From Cavia porcellus (lineage: Eukaryota > Chordata > Mammalia > Rodentia > Caviidae), in assembly GCF_034190915.1 (NCBI RefSeq), contig NW_026947698.1, positions 62,001 through 126,000 of the forward strand: a DNA stretch of 64,000 nt, read 5' to 3'. The notes beneath the pieces were generated by a model, which saw nothing but the letters and a program-made list of their open reading frames with translations, ran no database searches and had not been told where the DNA came from. This document shows, one piece after another, positions 1 to 12,633 of the stretch. A program made the translations under genes and the position numbers. Numbering within the stretch: the first letter of the stretch is position 1; every line of letters begins with the position of its first letter.

Positions 1-4
1 TTTC

Positions 5-20
5 TCACTCCTACTAGTGA
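5..20. other. Dyad around the SpeI-type site ACTAGT (one per monomer)
   Basis: TCACT (5-9) is the reverse complement of AGTGA (16-20), giving a possible 5-bp stem with a 6-base loop. The hexamer ACTAGT at 13-18 is itself a palindrome. The dyad recurs in most monomers and is altered in some, for example the CTCACTGCT units (loop change) and the CTACAAGTG units (u12 change). ACTAGT also supplies the TAG that ends the minus-strand open frames. A protein-binding role is possible but unproven. Confidence 0.6.
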
Positions 21-30
21 ATGTAATGTA
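21..30. repeat. Internal ATGTA duplication
   Basis: ATGTA occurs twice in direct succession (21-25 and 26-30) and is conserved in nearly every unit. Two 62-bp monomers (54,226-54,287 and 57,836-57,897) have lost exactly one copy, which is what replication slippage across this direct repeat would give. Confidence 0.85.
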
Positions 31-38
31 ACACACAC
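31..38. repeat. CA tract, source of 65-bp monomers
   Basis: Four CA (AC) dinucleotides follow GTA and precede CCC. In the 65-bp class one dinucleotide is missing. That length change recurs at fixed places inside the beta, gamma and delta blocks, so it is inherited with the blocks rather than regenerated each time. At 37,791-37,800 an extra loss lies in the indel-rich interval and may be an error. Confidence 0.85.
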
Positions 39-46
39 CCATACAA

Positions 47-52
47 TGCGCA
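47..52. other. TGCGCA palindrome with one of two CpG sites per unit
   Basis: The hexamer TGCGCA (u44-u49) is a perfect palindrome. It holds one of the two CpGs in the consensus; the other is in CCCCGTG (u56-u57). Derived TGTGCA units (near 2,987, 13,400, 17,470 and 44,135) and TGCACA units (near 29,080, 48,658, 50,660 and 51,598) are C-to-T or G-to-A transitions at this CpG, consistent with deamination of methylated cytosine. Confidence 0.7.
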
Positions 53-65
53 CCACCCCGTGATG
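51..65. other. Short imperfect hairpin CACCAC-CCC-GTGATG
   Basis: u48-u53 and u57-u62 are reverse complements except at the u50/u60 pair (C opposite A), with a three-base CCC loop. In minus-strand RNA this pair becomes G with U, a permitted wobble, so a minus-strand transcript could form all six pairs. Two variant classes make the DNA stem perfect: GTGGTG (u60 G) and CATCAC (u50 T). Other recurrent variants (u53 T, u57 C, u58 G) break the stem, so selection for structure is not established. Confidence 0.5.
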
Positions 66-137
66 TTTTTCTCACTCCTACTAGTGAATGTAATGTAACA
101 CACACCCATACAATGCGCACCACCCCGTGATGTTTTT

Positions 138-202
138 CTCACTGCTACTAGTGAATCTAATGTAACACACCCATACAATGCGCACCACCCCGTGATGTTT
201 TT
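138..202 (+). repeat. Example 65-bp monomer (CA-deleted, CTCACTGCT class)
   Basis: The anchors at 138 and 203 are 65 bases apart. The unit has three instead of four CA repeats, a G at u7 and a C at u20. The 65-bp units recur in sets: in beta and gamma blocks they come as trios about 266 and 332-334 bases apart (for example 4,775, 5,041 and about 5,378; 7,512, 7,778 and about 8,110). The regular spacing makes this class the best ruler for the higher-order structure of domain I. It is rare in domain III (near 55,319, 58,728 and 60,598). Confidence 0.9.
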
Positions 203-336
203 CTCACTCCTACTAGTGAATGTAATGTAACACACACCCATACAATGAGCACCACCCCGTGATGTTTTTCTCACCCCTACTAGTGAATGTAATGTAACAC
301 ACACCCATACAATGCGCACCACCCCGTGATGTTTTT

Positions 337-402
337 CTCACTCCTACTAGTGAATCTAATGTAACACACACCCATACAATGCGCACCACCCCGTGATGAT
401 TT
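337..402 (+). repeat. 66-bp monomer (GTGATGATTTCTC class)
   Basis: The anchors at 337 and 403 are 66 bases apart. The T run after GTGATG is replaced by ATTT, one base shorter. The class marks alpha blocks and recurs near 797, 3,740, 4,140, 14,154, 14,555, 18,225, 18,625 and 44,890, then again near 63,040 and 63,642 at the window end. A 67-bp relative with ATTTT (u63 A) is a separate class. Confidence 0.85.
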
Positions 403-889
403 CTCACTCCTACTAGTGAATGTAATGTAACACACAGCCATACAATGCGCACCACATAGTGATGTTTTTCTCACTCCTACCAGTGAATGTAATGTAACAC
501 ACACCCATACAATGCGCACCACCCCGTGATGATTTTCTCACTCCTACTATTGAATCTAATGTAACAAACACCCATACAATGCGCACCACCCCGTGATGTT
601 TTTCTCACTCCTACTAGTGAATGTAATGTAACACACACCCATACAATGCGCACCACCCCGTGATGTTTTTCTCACTCCTACTAGTGCATGTAATGTAACA
701 CACACCCATACAATGCGCACCACCCCGTGATGTTTTTCTCACTCCTACTAGTGAATGTAATGTAACACACACCCATACAATGCGCACCACCCCGTGATGA
801 TTTCTCACTCCTACTAGTGAATGTAATGTAACACACACCCATACAATGCGCATCACCCCGTGATGTTTTTCTCACTCCTACTAGTGAAT

Positions 890-1590
890 GTAATGTAACA
901 CACAGCCATACAATGCGGACCACATCGTGATGTTTTTCTCACTCCTACTAGTGAATGTAATGTAACACACACCCATACAATACGCACCACCCCGTGATGA
1001 TTTTCTCACTCCTACTAGTGAATCTAATGTAACACACACCCATACAATGCGCACCACCCCGTGATGTTTTTCTCACTCCTACTAGTGAATGTAATGTAAC
1101 AAACACCCATACAATGCGCACCACCCCGTGATGTTTTTCTCACTCCTACTAGTGAATGTAATGTAACACACACGCATACAATGCGCACCACCCCGTGATG
1201 TTTTTCTCACTCCTACTAGTGAATGTAATGTAACACACACCCATACAATGCGCACCACCCCGTGATGTTTTTCTCACTCCTACTAGTGAATCTAATGTAA
1301 CACACCCATACAATGCGCACCACCCCGTGATGTTTTTCTCACTCCTACTAGTGAATGTAATGTAACACACACCCATACAATACGCACCACCCCGTGGTGT
1401 TTTTCTCACTCCTACTAGTGAATCTAACGTAAAACACACCCATACAATTGCCACCACCACGTGATGTTTTTCTCACTCCTACTAGTGAATGTAATGTAAC
1501 ACACACCCATACAATGCGCACCACCCCGTGATGTTTTTCTCACTCCTACTAGTGAATCTAATGTAACACACACCCATACAATGCGCACCA
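890..1590 (+). repeat. Linker monomers between alpha and delta blocks
   Basis: These monomers carry GCGGACCACATCG (near 914), AATACGCACC (near 991 and 1,380) and a distinctive unit with AACGTAAAACAC followed by CAATTGCCACC (1,428-1,452). The stretch before 1,190 matches the region ending near 45,270 (offset 44,092). From about 1,190 on it matches 42,272 onward (offset 41,082). The linker is thus a junction of two histories. Confidence 0.7.
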
Positions 1591-3342
1591 CCCCGTGATG
1601 TTTTTCTCACTCTTACTAGTGAATGTCATGTAACACACACCCATACAATGCGCACCACCCCGTGATGTTTTTCTCACTGCTACTAGTGAATGTAATGTAA
1701 CACACACCCATACAATGCGCACCTCCCCGTGATGTTTTTCTCACTCCTACTAGTGAATGTAATGTAACACACACTCATACAATGCGCACCACCCCGTGAT
1801 GTTTTTCTCACTCCTACTAGTGAATGTAATGTAACACACAACCATACAATGCGCACCACCCCGTGATGTTTTTCTCACTCCTACTAGTGAATGTAATGTA
1901 ACACACACCCATACAATGCGCACCACCCCGTGATGTTTTTCTCACTCCTACTAGTGAATGTAATGTAACACACACCCATACAATGCGCACCACCCCGTGA
2001 TGTTTTTCTCACTCCTACTAGTGAATGTAATGTAACACACCCATACAATGCGCACCACCCCGTGATGTTTTTCTCACTCCTACTAGTGAATGTAATGTAA
2101 CACACACCCATACAATGCGCACCACCCCCTGATGTTTTTATCACTCCTACTAGTGAATGTAATGTAACACACACCCATACAATGCGCACCACCCCGTGAT
2201 GTTTTTCTCACTCCTACTAGTGAATGTAATGTAACACACACCCATACAATGCGCACCACCCCGTGATGTTTTTCTCACTCCTACTAGTGAATGTAATGTA
2301 ACACACACCCATACAATGCGCACCACCCCGTGGTGTTTTTCTCCCTCCTACTAGTGAATGTAATGTAACACACACCCATACAATGCGCACCACCCCGTGA
2401 TGTTTTTCTCACTCCTACTAGTGAATGTAATGTAACACAAACCCATACAATGCGCACCACCCCGTGATGTTTTTCTCACTCTTACTAGTGAATGTAATGT
2501 AACACACACCCATACAATGCGCACCACCCCGTGATGTTTTTCTCACTGCTACTAGTGAATGTAATGTAACACACACCCATACAATGCGCACCACCCCGTG
2601 ATGTTTTTCTCACTCCTACTAGTGAATCTAATGTAACACACACCCATACAATGCGCACCACCCCGTGATGTTTTTCTCACTCCTACTAGTGAATGTAATG
2701 TAACACACAACCATACAATGCGCACCACCCCGTGATGTTTTTCTCACTCCTACTAGTGAATGTAATGTAACACACACCCATACAATGCGCACCACCCCGT
2801 GATGTTTTTCTCACTCCTACTAGTGAATGTAATGTAACACACACCCATACAATGCGCACCACCCCATGGTGTTTTTCTCACTCCTACTAGTGAATGTAAT
2901 GTAACACACACCCATACAATGCGCACCACCCCGTGGTGTTTTTCTCACTCCTACTAGTGAATCTAATGTAACACACACCCATACAATGTGCACCACCACG
3001 TGATGTTTTTCTCACTCCTACTAGTGAATGTAATGTAACACACACCCATACAATGCGCACCACCCCGTGATGTTTTTCTCACTCCTACTAGTGAATCTAA
3101 TGTAACACACACCCATACAATGCGCACCACCCCGTGATGTTTTTCTCACTCTTACTAGTGAATGTAATGTAACACACACCCATACAATGCGCACCACCCC
3201 GTGATGTTTTTCTCACTGCTACTAGTGAATGTAATGTAACACACACCCATACAATGCGCACCACCCCGTGATGTTTTTCTCACTCCTACTAGTGAATGTA
3301 ATGTAACACACACCCATACAATGCGCACCACCCCGTGATGTT
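1590..3342 (+). repeat. Delta block, copy 1
   Basis: Markers are GTCATGTAAC (near 1,626), GCACCTCCCCG (near 1,720), CACACTCATAC (near 1,770), CACAACCATAC (near 1,838 and 2,706), a 65-bp unit at 2,034, TTTTTATCAC (near 2,137) and TTCTCCCTCC (2,339). Delta recurs near 8,465, 12,002 and 42,672. The 42.7-kb copy carries one extra monomer in its second half. TGTGCACCACCACG near 2,987 closes the block before alpha copy 2. Confidence 0.8.
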
Positions 3343-4262
3343 TTTCTCACTCCTACTAGTGAATGTAATGTAACACACACCCATACAATGCGCACCACCC
3401 CGTGATGTTTTTCTCACTCCTACTAGTGAATGTAATGTAACACACACCCATACAATGCGCACCACCCCGTGATGTTTTTCTCACTGCTACTAGTGAATCT
3501 AATGTAACACACCCATACAATGCGCACCACCCCGTGATGTTTTTCTCACTCCTACTAGTGAATGTAATGTAACACACACCCATACAATGAGCACCACCCC
3601 GTGATGTTTTTCTCACCCCTACTAGTGAATGTAATGTAACACACACCCATACAATGCGCACCACCCCGTGATGTTTTTCTCACTCCTACTAGTGAATGTA
3701 ATGTAACACACACCCATACAATGCGCACCACCCCGTGATGATTTCTCACTCCTACTAGTGAATGTAATGTAACACACAGCCATACAATGCGCACCACATC
3801 GTGATGTTTTTCTCACTCCTACCAGTGATTGTAATGTAACACACACCCATACAATGCGCACCACCCCGTGATGATTTTCTCACTCCTACTATTGAATCTA
3901 ATGTAACAAACACCCATACAATGCGCACCACCCCGTGATGTTTTTCTCACTCCTACTAGTGAATGTAATGTAACACACACCCATACAATGCGCACCACCC
4001 CGTGATGTTTTTCTCACTCCTACTAGTGCATGTAATGTAACACACACCCATACAATGCGCACCACCCCGTGATGTTTTTCTCACTCCTACTAGTGAATGT
4101 AATGTAACACACACCCATACAATGCGCACCACCCCGTGATGATTTCTCACTCCTACTAGTGAATGTAATGTAACACACACCCATACAATGCGCATCACCC
4201 CGTGATGTTTTTCTCACTCCTACTAGTGAATGTAATGTAACACACACCCATACAATGCGCAC
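3343..4262 (+). repeat. Alpha block, copy 2
   Basis: This copy repeats the alpha marker order at an offset of 3,342 from the window start. It continues without break into the first beta block, marked by GCACAACCCCCTGATG near 4,257. Its counterparts at 13,757 and 17,828 keep that same alpha-beta junction, so alpha plus beta moved as one unit. Confidence 0.85.
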
Positions 4263-5560
4263 AACCCCCTGATGTTTTTCTCACTCCTACTAGTGAATGT
4301 AATGTAACACACACCCATACAATGCGCACCACCCCGTGGTGTTTTTCTCACTCCTACTAGTGAATGTAATGTAACACACACCCATACAATGCGCACCACC
4401 CCGTGGTGTTTTTCTCACTCGTACTAGTGAATCTAATGTAACACAGACCCATACAATGCGCACCACCACGTGATGTTTTTCTCACTCCTACTAGTGAATG
4501 TAATGTAACACACACCCATACAATGCGCACCACCCCGTGATGTTTTTCTCACTCCTACTAGTGAATCTAATGTAACACACACCCATATAATGCGCACCAC
4601 CCCGTGATGTTTTTCTCACTCCTACTAGTGAATGTAATGTAACACACACCCATACAATGCGCACCACCCCGTGATGTTTTTCTCACTCCTACTAGTGAAT
4701 CTAATGTAACACACACACATACAATGCGCACCACCCCGTGATGTTTTTCTCACTGCTACTAGTGAATGTAATGTAACACACCCATACAATGCGCACCACC
4801 CCGTGATGTTTTTCTCACTCCTACTAGTGAATGTAATGTAACACACACCCATACAATGCGCACCACCCCGTGATGTTTTTCTCACTCCTACTAATGGATG
4901 TAATGTAACACACACCCATACAATGCGCACCACCCTGTGATGTTTTTCTCACTGCTACAAGTGAATGTAATGTAACACACACCCATTCAATGCGCACCAC
5001 CCCGTGATGTTTTTCTCACTGCTACTAGTAAATGTAATGTAACACACCCATACAATGCGCACCATCCCGTGATGTTTTTCTCACTCCGACTAGTGAATGT
5101 AATGTAACACACACCCATACAATGCGCACCATCCCGTGATGTTTTTCTCAATCCTACTAGTGAATGTAATGTAACACACACCCATACAATGCGCACCACC
5201 CCGTGATGTTTTTCTCACTCCTACTAGTGAATGTAATGTAACACACACCCATACAATGCGCACCACCCCGTGATGTTTTTCTCACTCCTACTAGTGAATC
5301 TAATGTAACACACACCCATACAATGCGCACCACCCCGTGATGTTTTTCTCACTGCTACTAGTGAATGTAATGTAACACACCCATACAATGCGCACCAAAC
5401 CGTGATGTTTTTCTCACTCCTACTAGTGAATCTAATGTAACACACACGCATACAATGCGCACCACCCCGTGATGTTTTTCTCACTCCTACTAGTGAATGT
5501 AATGTAACACACACCCATACAATGCGCACCACCCCCTGATGTTTTTCTCATTCCTACTAG
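4262..5560 (+). repeat. Beta block, copy 1
   Basis: The ordered markers are two GTGGTG units, CTCACTCGTAC with ACACAGACCC, a CACACACATAC unit, the 65-bp trio (4,775, 5,041, about 5,378), CTACTAATGGATG (near 4,889), CTACAAGTG with CCATTCAATG, CTCACTCCGAC, CACCATCCCG with CTCAATCC, ACCAAACCG and CTCATTCC (near 5,548). The same order recurs with its CACACACATAC unit near 7,448, 10,985, 15,127, 19,198, 22,000, 23,600, 29,067, 30,667, 33,868, 37,996 and 45,797. The copy near 7 kb matches at an offset of 2,735 for about 1.45 kb. Confidence 0.85.
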
Positions 5561-8500
5561 TGAATGTAATGTAACACACACCCATACCATGCGCACGACC
5601 CCGTGATGATTTTCTCACTCCTACTAGTGAATCTAATGTAACAAACACCCATACCATGCGCACCACCCCGTGATGTTTTTCTCACTCCTACTAGTGAATG
5701 TAATGTAACACACACCCATACAATGCGCACAACCCCGTGATGTTTTTCTCACTCCTACTAGTGAATGTAATGTAACACACACCCATACAATGCGCACCAC
5801 CCCGTGGTGTTTTTCTCACTCCTACTAGTGAATGTAATGTAACACACACCCATACAATGCGCACCACCCCGTGGTGTTTTTCTCACTCCTACTAGTGAAT
5901 CTAATGTAACACACACCCATACAATGCGCACCACCCCTTGATGTTTTTCTCACTCCTACTAGTGAATCTAATGTAACACACACCCATACAATGCGCACCA
6001 CCCCGTGATGTTTTTCTCACTCCTACTAGTGAATGAAATGTAACACACACCCATACAATGGGCACCACCCCGTGATGTTTTTCTCACTCCTACTAGTGAA
6101 TCTAATGTAACACACACACATACAATGCGCACCACCCCGTGATGTTTTTCTCACTGCTACTAGTGAATGTAATGTAACACACCCATACAATGCGCACCAC
6201 CCCGTGATGTTTTTCTCACTCCTACTAGTGAATGTAATGTAACACACACCCATACAATGCGCACCACCCCGTGATGTTTTTCTCACTCCTATTAGTGGAT
6301 GTAATGTAACACACACCCATACAATGCGCACCACCCCGTGATGTTTTTCTCACTGCTACAAGTGAATGTAATGTAACACACACCCATTCAATGCGCACCA
6401 CCCCGTGATGTTTTTCTCACTGCTACTAGTGAATGTAATGTAACACACCCATACAATGCGCACCACCCCGTGGTGTTTTTCTCACTCCTACTAGTGAATG
6501 TAATGTAACACACACCCATACAATGCGCACCACCCCGTGATGTTTTTCTCACTCCTACTAGTGAATGTAATGTAACACACACCCATACAATGCGCACCAC
6601 CCCGTGATGTTTTTCTCACTCCTACTAGTGAATGTAATGTAACACACACCCATACAATGCGCACCACCCCGTGATGTTTTTCTCACTCCTACTAGTGAAT
6701 CTAATGTAACACACACACATACAATGCGCACCACCCCGTGATGTTTTTCTCACTGCTACTAGTGAATGTAATGTAACACACCCATACAATGCGCACCACC
6801 CCGTGATGTGTTTCTCACTCCTACTAGTGAATGTAATGTAACAAACACCCATACAATGCGCACCACCCCGTGATGTTTTTCTCACTCCTACTAGTGAATG
6901 TAATGTAACACACACGCATACAATGCGCACCACCCCGTGATGTTTTTCTCACTCCTACTAGTGAATGTAATGTAACACACACCCATACAATGCGCACAAC
7001 CCCCTGATGTTTTTCTCACTCCTACTAGTGAATGTAATGTAACACACACCCATACAATGCGCACCACCCCGTGGTGTTTTTCTCACTCCTACTAGTGAAT
7101 GTAATGTAACACACACCCATACAATGCGCACCACCCCGTGGTGTTTTTCTCACTCGTACTAGTGAATCTAATGTAACACAGACCCATACAATGCGCACCA
7201 CCACGTGATGTTTTTCTCACTCCTACTAGTGAATGTAATGTAACACACACCCATACAATGCGCACCACCCCGTGATGTTTTTCTCACTCCTACTAGTGAA
7301 TCTAATGTAACACACACCCATACAATGCGCACCACCCCGTGATGTTTTTCTCACTCCTACTAGTGAATGTAATGTAACACACACCCATACAATGCGCACC
7401 ACCCCGTGATGTTTTTCTCACTCCTACTAGTGAATCTAATGTAACACACACACATACAATGCGCACCACCCCGTGATGTTTTTCTCACTGCTACTAGTGA
7501 ATGTAATGTAACACACCCATACAATGCGCACCACCCCGTGATGTTTTTCTCACTCCTACTAGTGAATGTAATGTAACACACACCCATACAATGCGCACCA
7601 CCCCGTGATGTTTTTCTCACTCCTACTAATGGATGTAATGTAACACACACCCATACAATGCGCACCACCCTGTGATGTTTTTCTCACTGCTACAAGTGAA
7701 TGTAATGTAACACACACCCATTCAATGCGCACCACCCCGTGATGTTTTTCTCACTGCTACTAGTGAATGTAATGTAACACACCCATACAATGCGCACCAC
7801 CCCGTGATGTTTTTCTCACTCCGACTAGTGAATGTAATGTAACACACACCCATACAATGCGCACCATCCCGTGATGTTTTTCTCAATCCTACTAGTGAAT
7901 GTAATGTAACACACACCCATACAATGCGCACCACCCCGTGATGTTTTTCTCACTCCTACTAGTGAATGTAATGTAACACACACCCATACAATGCGCACCA
8001 CCCCGTGATGTTTTTCTCACTCCTACTAGTGAATCTAATGTAACACACACCCATACAATGCGCACCACCCCGTGATGTTTTTCTCACTGCTACTAGTGAA
8101 TGTTATGTAACACACCCATACAATGCGCACCAAACCGTGATGTTTTTCTCACTCCTACTAGTGAATCTAATGTAACACACACGCATACAATGCGCACCAC
8201 CCCGTGATGTTTTTCTCACTCCTACTAGTGAATGTAATGTAACACACACCCATACAATGCGCACCACCCCCTGATGTTTTTCTCATTCCTACTAGTGAAT
8301 GTAATGTAACACACACCCATACCATGCGCACGACCCCGTGATGATTTTCTCACTCCTACTAGTGAATCTAATGTAACAAACACCCATACCATGCGCACCA
8401 CCCCGTGATGTTTTTCTCACTCCTACTAGTGAATGTAATGTAACACACACCCATACAATGCGCACCACCCCGTGATGTTTTTCTCACTCTTACTAGTGAA

Positions 8501-9096
8501 TGTCATGTAACACACACCCATACAATGCGCACCACCCCGTGATGTTTTTCTCACTGCTACTAGTGAATGTAATGTAACACACACCCATACAATGCGCACC
8601 TCCCCGTGATGTTTTTCTCACTCCTACTAGTGAATGTAATGTAACACACACTCATACAATGCGCACCACCCCGTGATGTTTTTCTCACTCCTACTAGTGA
8701 ATGTAATGTAACACACAACCATACAATGCGCACCACCCCGTGATGTTTTTCTAACTCCTACTAGTGAATGTAATGTAACACACACCCATACAATGCGCAC
8801 CACCCCGTGATGTTTTTCTCACTCCTACTAGTGAATGTAATGTAACACACACCCATACAATGCGCACCACCCCGTGATGTTTTTCTCACTCCTACTAGTG
8901 AATGTAATGTAACACACCCATACAATGCGCACCACCCCGTGATGTTTTTCTCACTCCTACTAGTGAATGTAATGTAACACACACCCATACAATGCGCACC
9001 ACCCCCTGATGTTTTTATCACTCCTACTAGTGAATGTAATGTAACACACACCCATACAATGCGCACCACCCCGTGATGTTTTTCTCACTCCTACTA
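5560..9096 (+). repeat. 3,537-bp tandem block, copy 1 (gamma-beta-delta)
   Basis: The order is gamma, then beta (6,980-8,450), then delta. Gamma markers are ACCATGCGCACG, CCCCTTGATG, GAATGAAATG with CAATGGGC, CTATTAGTGGATG and GATGTGTTTCTC. Every marker recurs exactly 3,537 bases later, for example ACCATGCGCACG at 5,586 and 9,123. I noticed only three base differences between the copies (7,390 against 10,927; 8,104 against 11,641; 8,916 against 12,453), although I did not align them fully. The upstream junction differs (CTCATTCC against CTCACTCC near 9,085), which places the start near 5,560. Confidence 0.88.
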
Positions 9097-12000
9097 GTGA
9101 ATGTAATGTAACACACACCCATACCATGCGCACGACCCCGTGATGATTTTCTCACTCCTACTAGTGAATCTAATGTAACAAACACCCATACCATGCGCAC
9201 CACCCCGTGATGTTTTTCTCACTCCTACTAGTGAATGTAATGTAACACACACCCATACAATGCGCACAACCCCGTGATGTTTTTCTCACTCCTACTAGTG
9301 AATGTAATGTAACACACACCCATACAATGCGCACCACCCCGTGGTGTTTTTCTCACTCCTACTAGTGAATGTAATGTAACACACACCCATACAATGCGCA
9401 CCACCCCGTGGTGTTTTTCTCACTCCTACTAGTGAATCTAATGTAACACACACCCATACAATGCGCACCACCCCTTGATGTTTTTCTCACTCCTACTAGT
9501 GAATCTAATGTAACACACACCCATACAATGCGCACCACCCCGTGATGTTTTTCTCACTCCTACTAGTGAATGAAATGTAACACACACCCATACAATGGGC
9601 ACCACCCCGTGATGTTTTTCTCACTCCTACTAGTGAATCTAATGTAACACACACACATACAATGCGCACCACCCCGTGATGTTTTTCTCACTGCTACTAG
9701 TGAATGTAATGTAACACACCCATACAATGCGCACCACCCCGTGATGTTTTTCTCACTCCTACTAGTGAATGTAATGTAACACACACCCATACAATGCGCA
9801 CCACCCCGTGATGTTTTTCTCACTCCTATTAGTGGATGTAATGTAACACACACCCATACAATGCGCACCACCCCGTGATGTTTTTCTCACTGCTACAAGT
9901 GAATGTAATGTAACACACACCCATTCAATGCGCACCACCCCGTGATGTTTTTCTCACTGCTACTAGTGAATGTAATGTAACACACCCATACAATGCGCAC
10001 CACCCCGTGGTGTTTTTCTCACTCCTACTAGTGAATGTAATGTAACACACACCCATACAATGCGCACCACCCCGTGATGTTTTTCTCACTCCTACTAGTG
10101 AATGTAATGTAACACACACCCATACAATGCGCACCACCCCGTGATGTTTTTCTCACTCCTACTAGTGAATGTAATGTAACACACACCCATACAATGCGCA
10201 CCACCCCGTGATGTTTTTCTCACTCCTACTAGTGAATCTAATGTAACACACACACATACAATGCGCACCACCCCGTGATGTTTTTCTCACTGCTACTAGT
10301 GAATGTAATGTAACACACCCATACAATGCGCACCACCCCGTGATGTGTTTCTCACTCCTACTAGTGAATGTAATGTAACAAACACCCATACAATGCGCAC
10401 CACCCCGTGATGTTTTTCTCACTCCTACTAGTGAATGTAATGTAACACACACGCATACAATGCGCACCACCCCGTGATGTTTTTCTCACTCCTACTAGTG
10501 AATGTAATGTAACACACACCCATACAATGCGCACAACCCCCTGATGTTTTTCTCACTCCTACTAGTGAATGTAATGTAACACACACCCATACAATGCGCA
10601 CCACCCCGTGGTGTTTTTCTCACTCCTACTAGTGAATGTAATGTAACACACACCCATACAATGCGCACCACCCCGTGGTGTTTTTCTCACTCGTACTAGT
10701 GAATCTAATGTAACACAGACCCATACAATGCGCACCACCACGTGATGTTTTTCTCACTCCTACTAGTGAATGTAATGTAACACACACCCATACAATGCGC
10801 ACCACCCCGTGATGTTTTTCTCACTCCTACTAGTGAATCTAATGTAACACACACCCATACAATGCGCACCACCCCGTGATGTTTTTCTCACTCCTACTAG
10901 TGAATGTAATGTAACACACACCCATAAAATGCGCACCACCCCGTGATGTTTTTCTCACTCCTACTAGTGAATCTAATGTAACACACACACATACAATGCG
11001 CACCACCCCGTGATGTTTTTCTCACTGCTACTAGTGAATGTAATGTAACACACCCATACAATGCGCACCACCCCGTGATGTTTTTCTCACTCCTACTAGT
11101 GAATGTAATGTAACACACACCCATACAATGCGCACCACCCCGTGATGTTTTTCTCACTCCTACTAATGGATGTAATGTAACACACACCCATACAATGCGC
11201 ACCACCCTGTGATGTTTTTCTCACTGCTACAAGTGAATGTAATGTAACACACACCCATTCAATGCGCACCACCCCGTGATGTTTTTCTCACTGCTACTAG
11301 TGAATGTAATGTAACACACCCATACAATGCGCACCACCCCGTGATGTTTTTCTCACTCCGACTAGTGAATGTAATGTAACACACACCCATACAATGCGCA
11401 CCATCCCGTGATGTTTTTCTCAATCCTACTAGTGAATGTAATGTAACACACACCCATACAATGCGCACCACCCCGTGATGTTTTTCTCACTCCTACTAGT
11501 GAATGTAATGTAACACACACCCATACAATGCGCACCACCCCGTGATGTTTTTCTCACTCCTACTAGTGAATCTAATGTAACACACACCCATACAATGCGC
11601 ACCACCCCGTGATGTTTTTCTCACTGCTACTAGTGAATGTAATGTAACACACCCATACAATGCGCACCAAACCGTGATGTTTTTCTCACTCCTACTAGTG
11701 AATCTAATGTAACACACACGCATACAATGCGCACCACCCCGTGATGTTTTTCTCACTCCTACTAGTGAATGTAATGTAACACACACCCATACAATGCGCA
11801 CCACCCCCTGATGTTTTTCTCATTCCTACTAGTGAATGTAATGTAACACACACCCATACCATGCGCACGACCCCGTGATGATTTTCTCACTCCTACTAGT
11901 GAATCTAATGTAACAAACACCCATACCATGCGCACCACCCCGTGATGTTTTTCTCACTCCTACTAGTGAATGTAATGTAACACACACCCATACAATGCGC

Positions 12001-12633
12001 ACCACCCCGTGATGTTTTTCTCACTCTTACTAGTGAATGTCATGTAACACACACCCATACAATGCGCACCACCCCGTGATGTTTTTCTCACTGCTACTAG
12101 TGAATGTAATGTAACACACACCCATACAATGCGCACCTCCCCGTGATGTTTTTCTCACTCCTACTAGTGAATGTAATGTAACACACACTCATACAATGCG
12201 CACCACCCCGTGATGTTTTTCTCACTCCTACTAGTGAATGTAATGTAACACACAACCATACAATGCGCACCACCCCGTGATGTTTTTCTAACTCCTACTA
12301 GTGAATGTAATGTAACACACACCCATACAATGCGCACCACCCCGTGATGTTTTTCTCACTCCTACTAGTGAATGTAATGTAACACACACCCATACAATGC
12401 GCACCACCCCGTGATGTTTTTCTCACTCCTACTAGTGAATGTAATGTAACACTCCCATACAATGCGCACCACCCCGTGATGTTTTTCTCACTCCTACTAG
12501 TGAATGTAATGTAACACACACCCATACAATGCGCACCACCCCCTGATGTTTTTATCACTCCTACTAGTGAATGTAATGTAACACACACCCATACAATGCG
12601 CACCACCCCGTGATGTTTTTCTCACTCCTACTA
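9097..12633 (+). repeat. 3,537-bp tandem block, copy 2
   Basis: This is the directly adjacent duplicate of 5,560-9,096. It ends where 12,634 onward continues with delta-type monomers instead of a third gamma. Copy-specific changes are CCATAAAATG near 10,924 and AACACTCCC near 12,449. Near identity over 3.5 kb implies a very recent duplication, or an assembly duplication that read depth could exclude. Confidence 0.88.

Larger units (their letters stand above)
4..70 (+). repeat. Reference 67-bp monomer
   Basis: This is the first complete unit and matches the commonest form. In u-coordinates it contains CTCACTCCTACTAGT (u1-u15), ATGTAATGTA (u18-u27), ACACACACCC (u28-u37), TGCGCA (u44-u49), CACCACCCCGTGATG (u48-u62) and T5 (u63-u67). 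The recurrent variable sites seen across the window are u5 (C or A), u7 (C or G), u8 (C or T), u20 (G or C), u36 (C or G), u55-u58, u60 (A or G) and u63 (T or A). Combinations of these define the blocks. The start phase is an arbitrary choice, since a circular permutation would serve equally well. Confidence 0.95.
1..890 (+). repeat. Alpha block, copy 1 (left edge cut by window)
   Basis: The ordered markers are a 65-bp unit (138), CTCACCCCT (u6 C, near 271), CTACCAGTG (near 477), ATTGAATCT (near 550), GTGCATG (near 685), a second 66-bp unit and GCATCACC (near 850). The same order recurs from 3,343, 13,757 and 17,828. Copy 1 follows the 3,343 copy at an offset of 3,342 and departs near 890-920, where copy 1 has GCGGACCACATCG and the others have GCACAACCCC. 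Confidence 0.85.
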
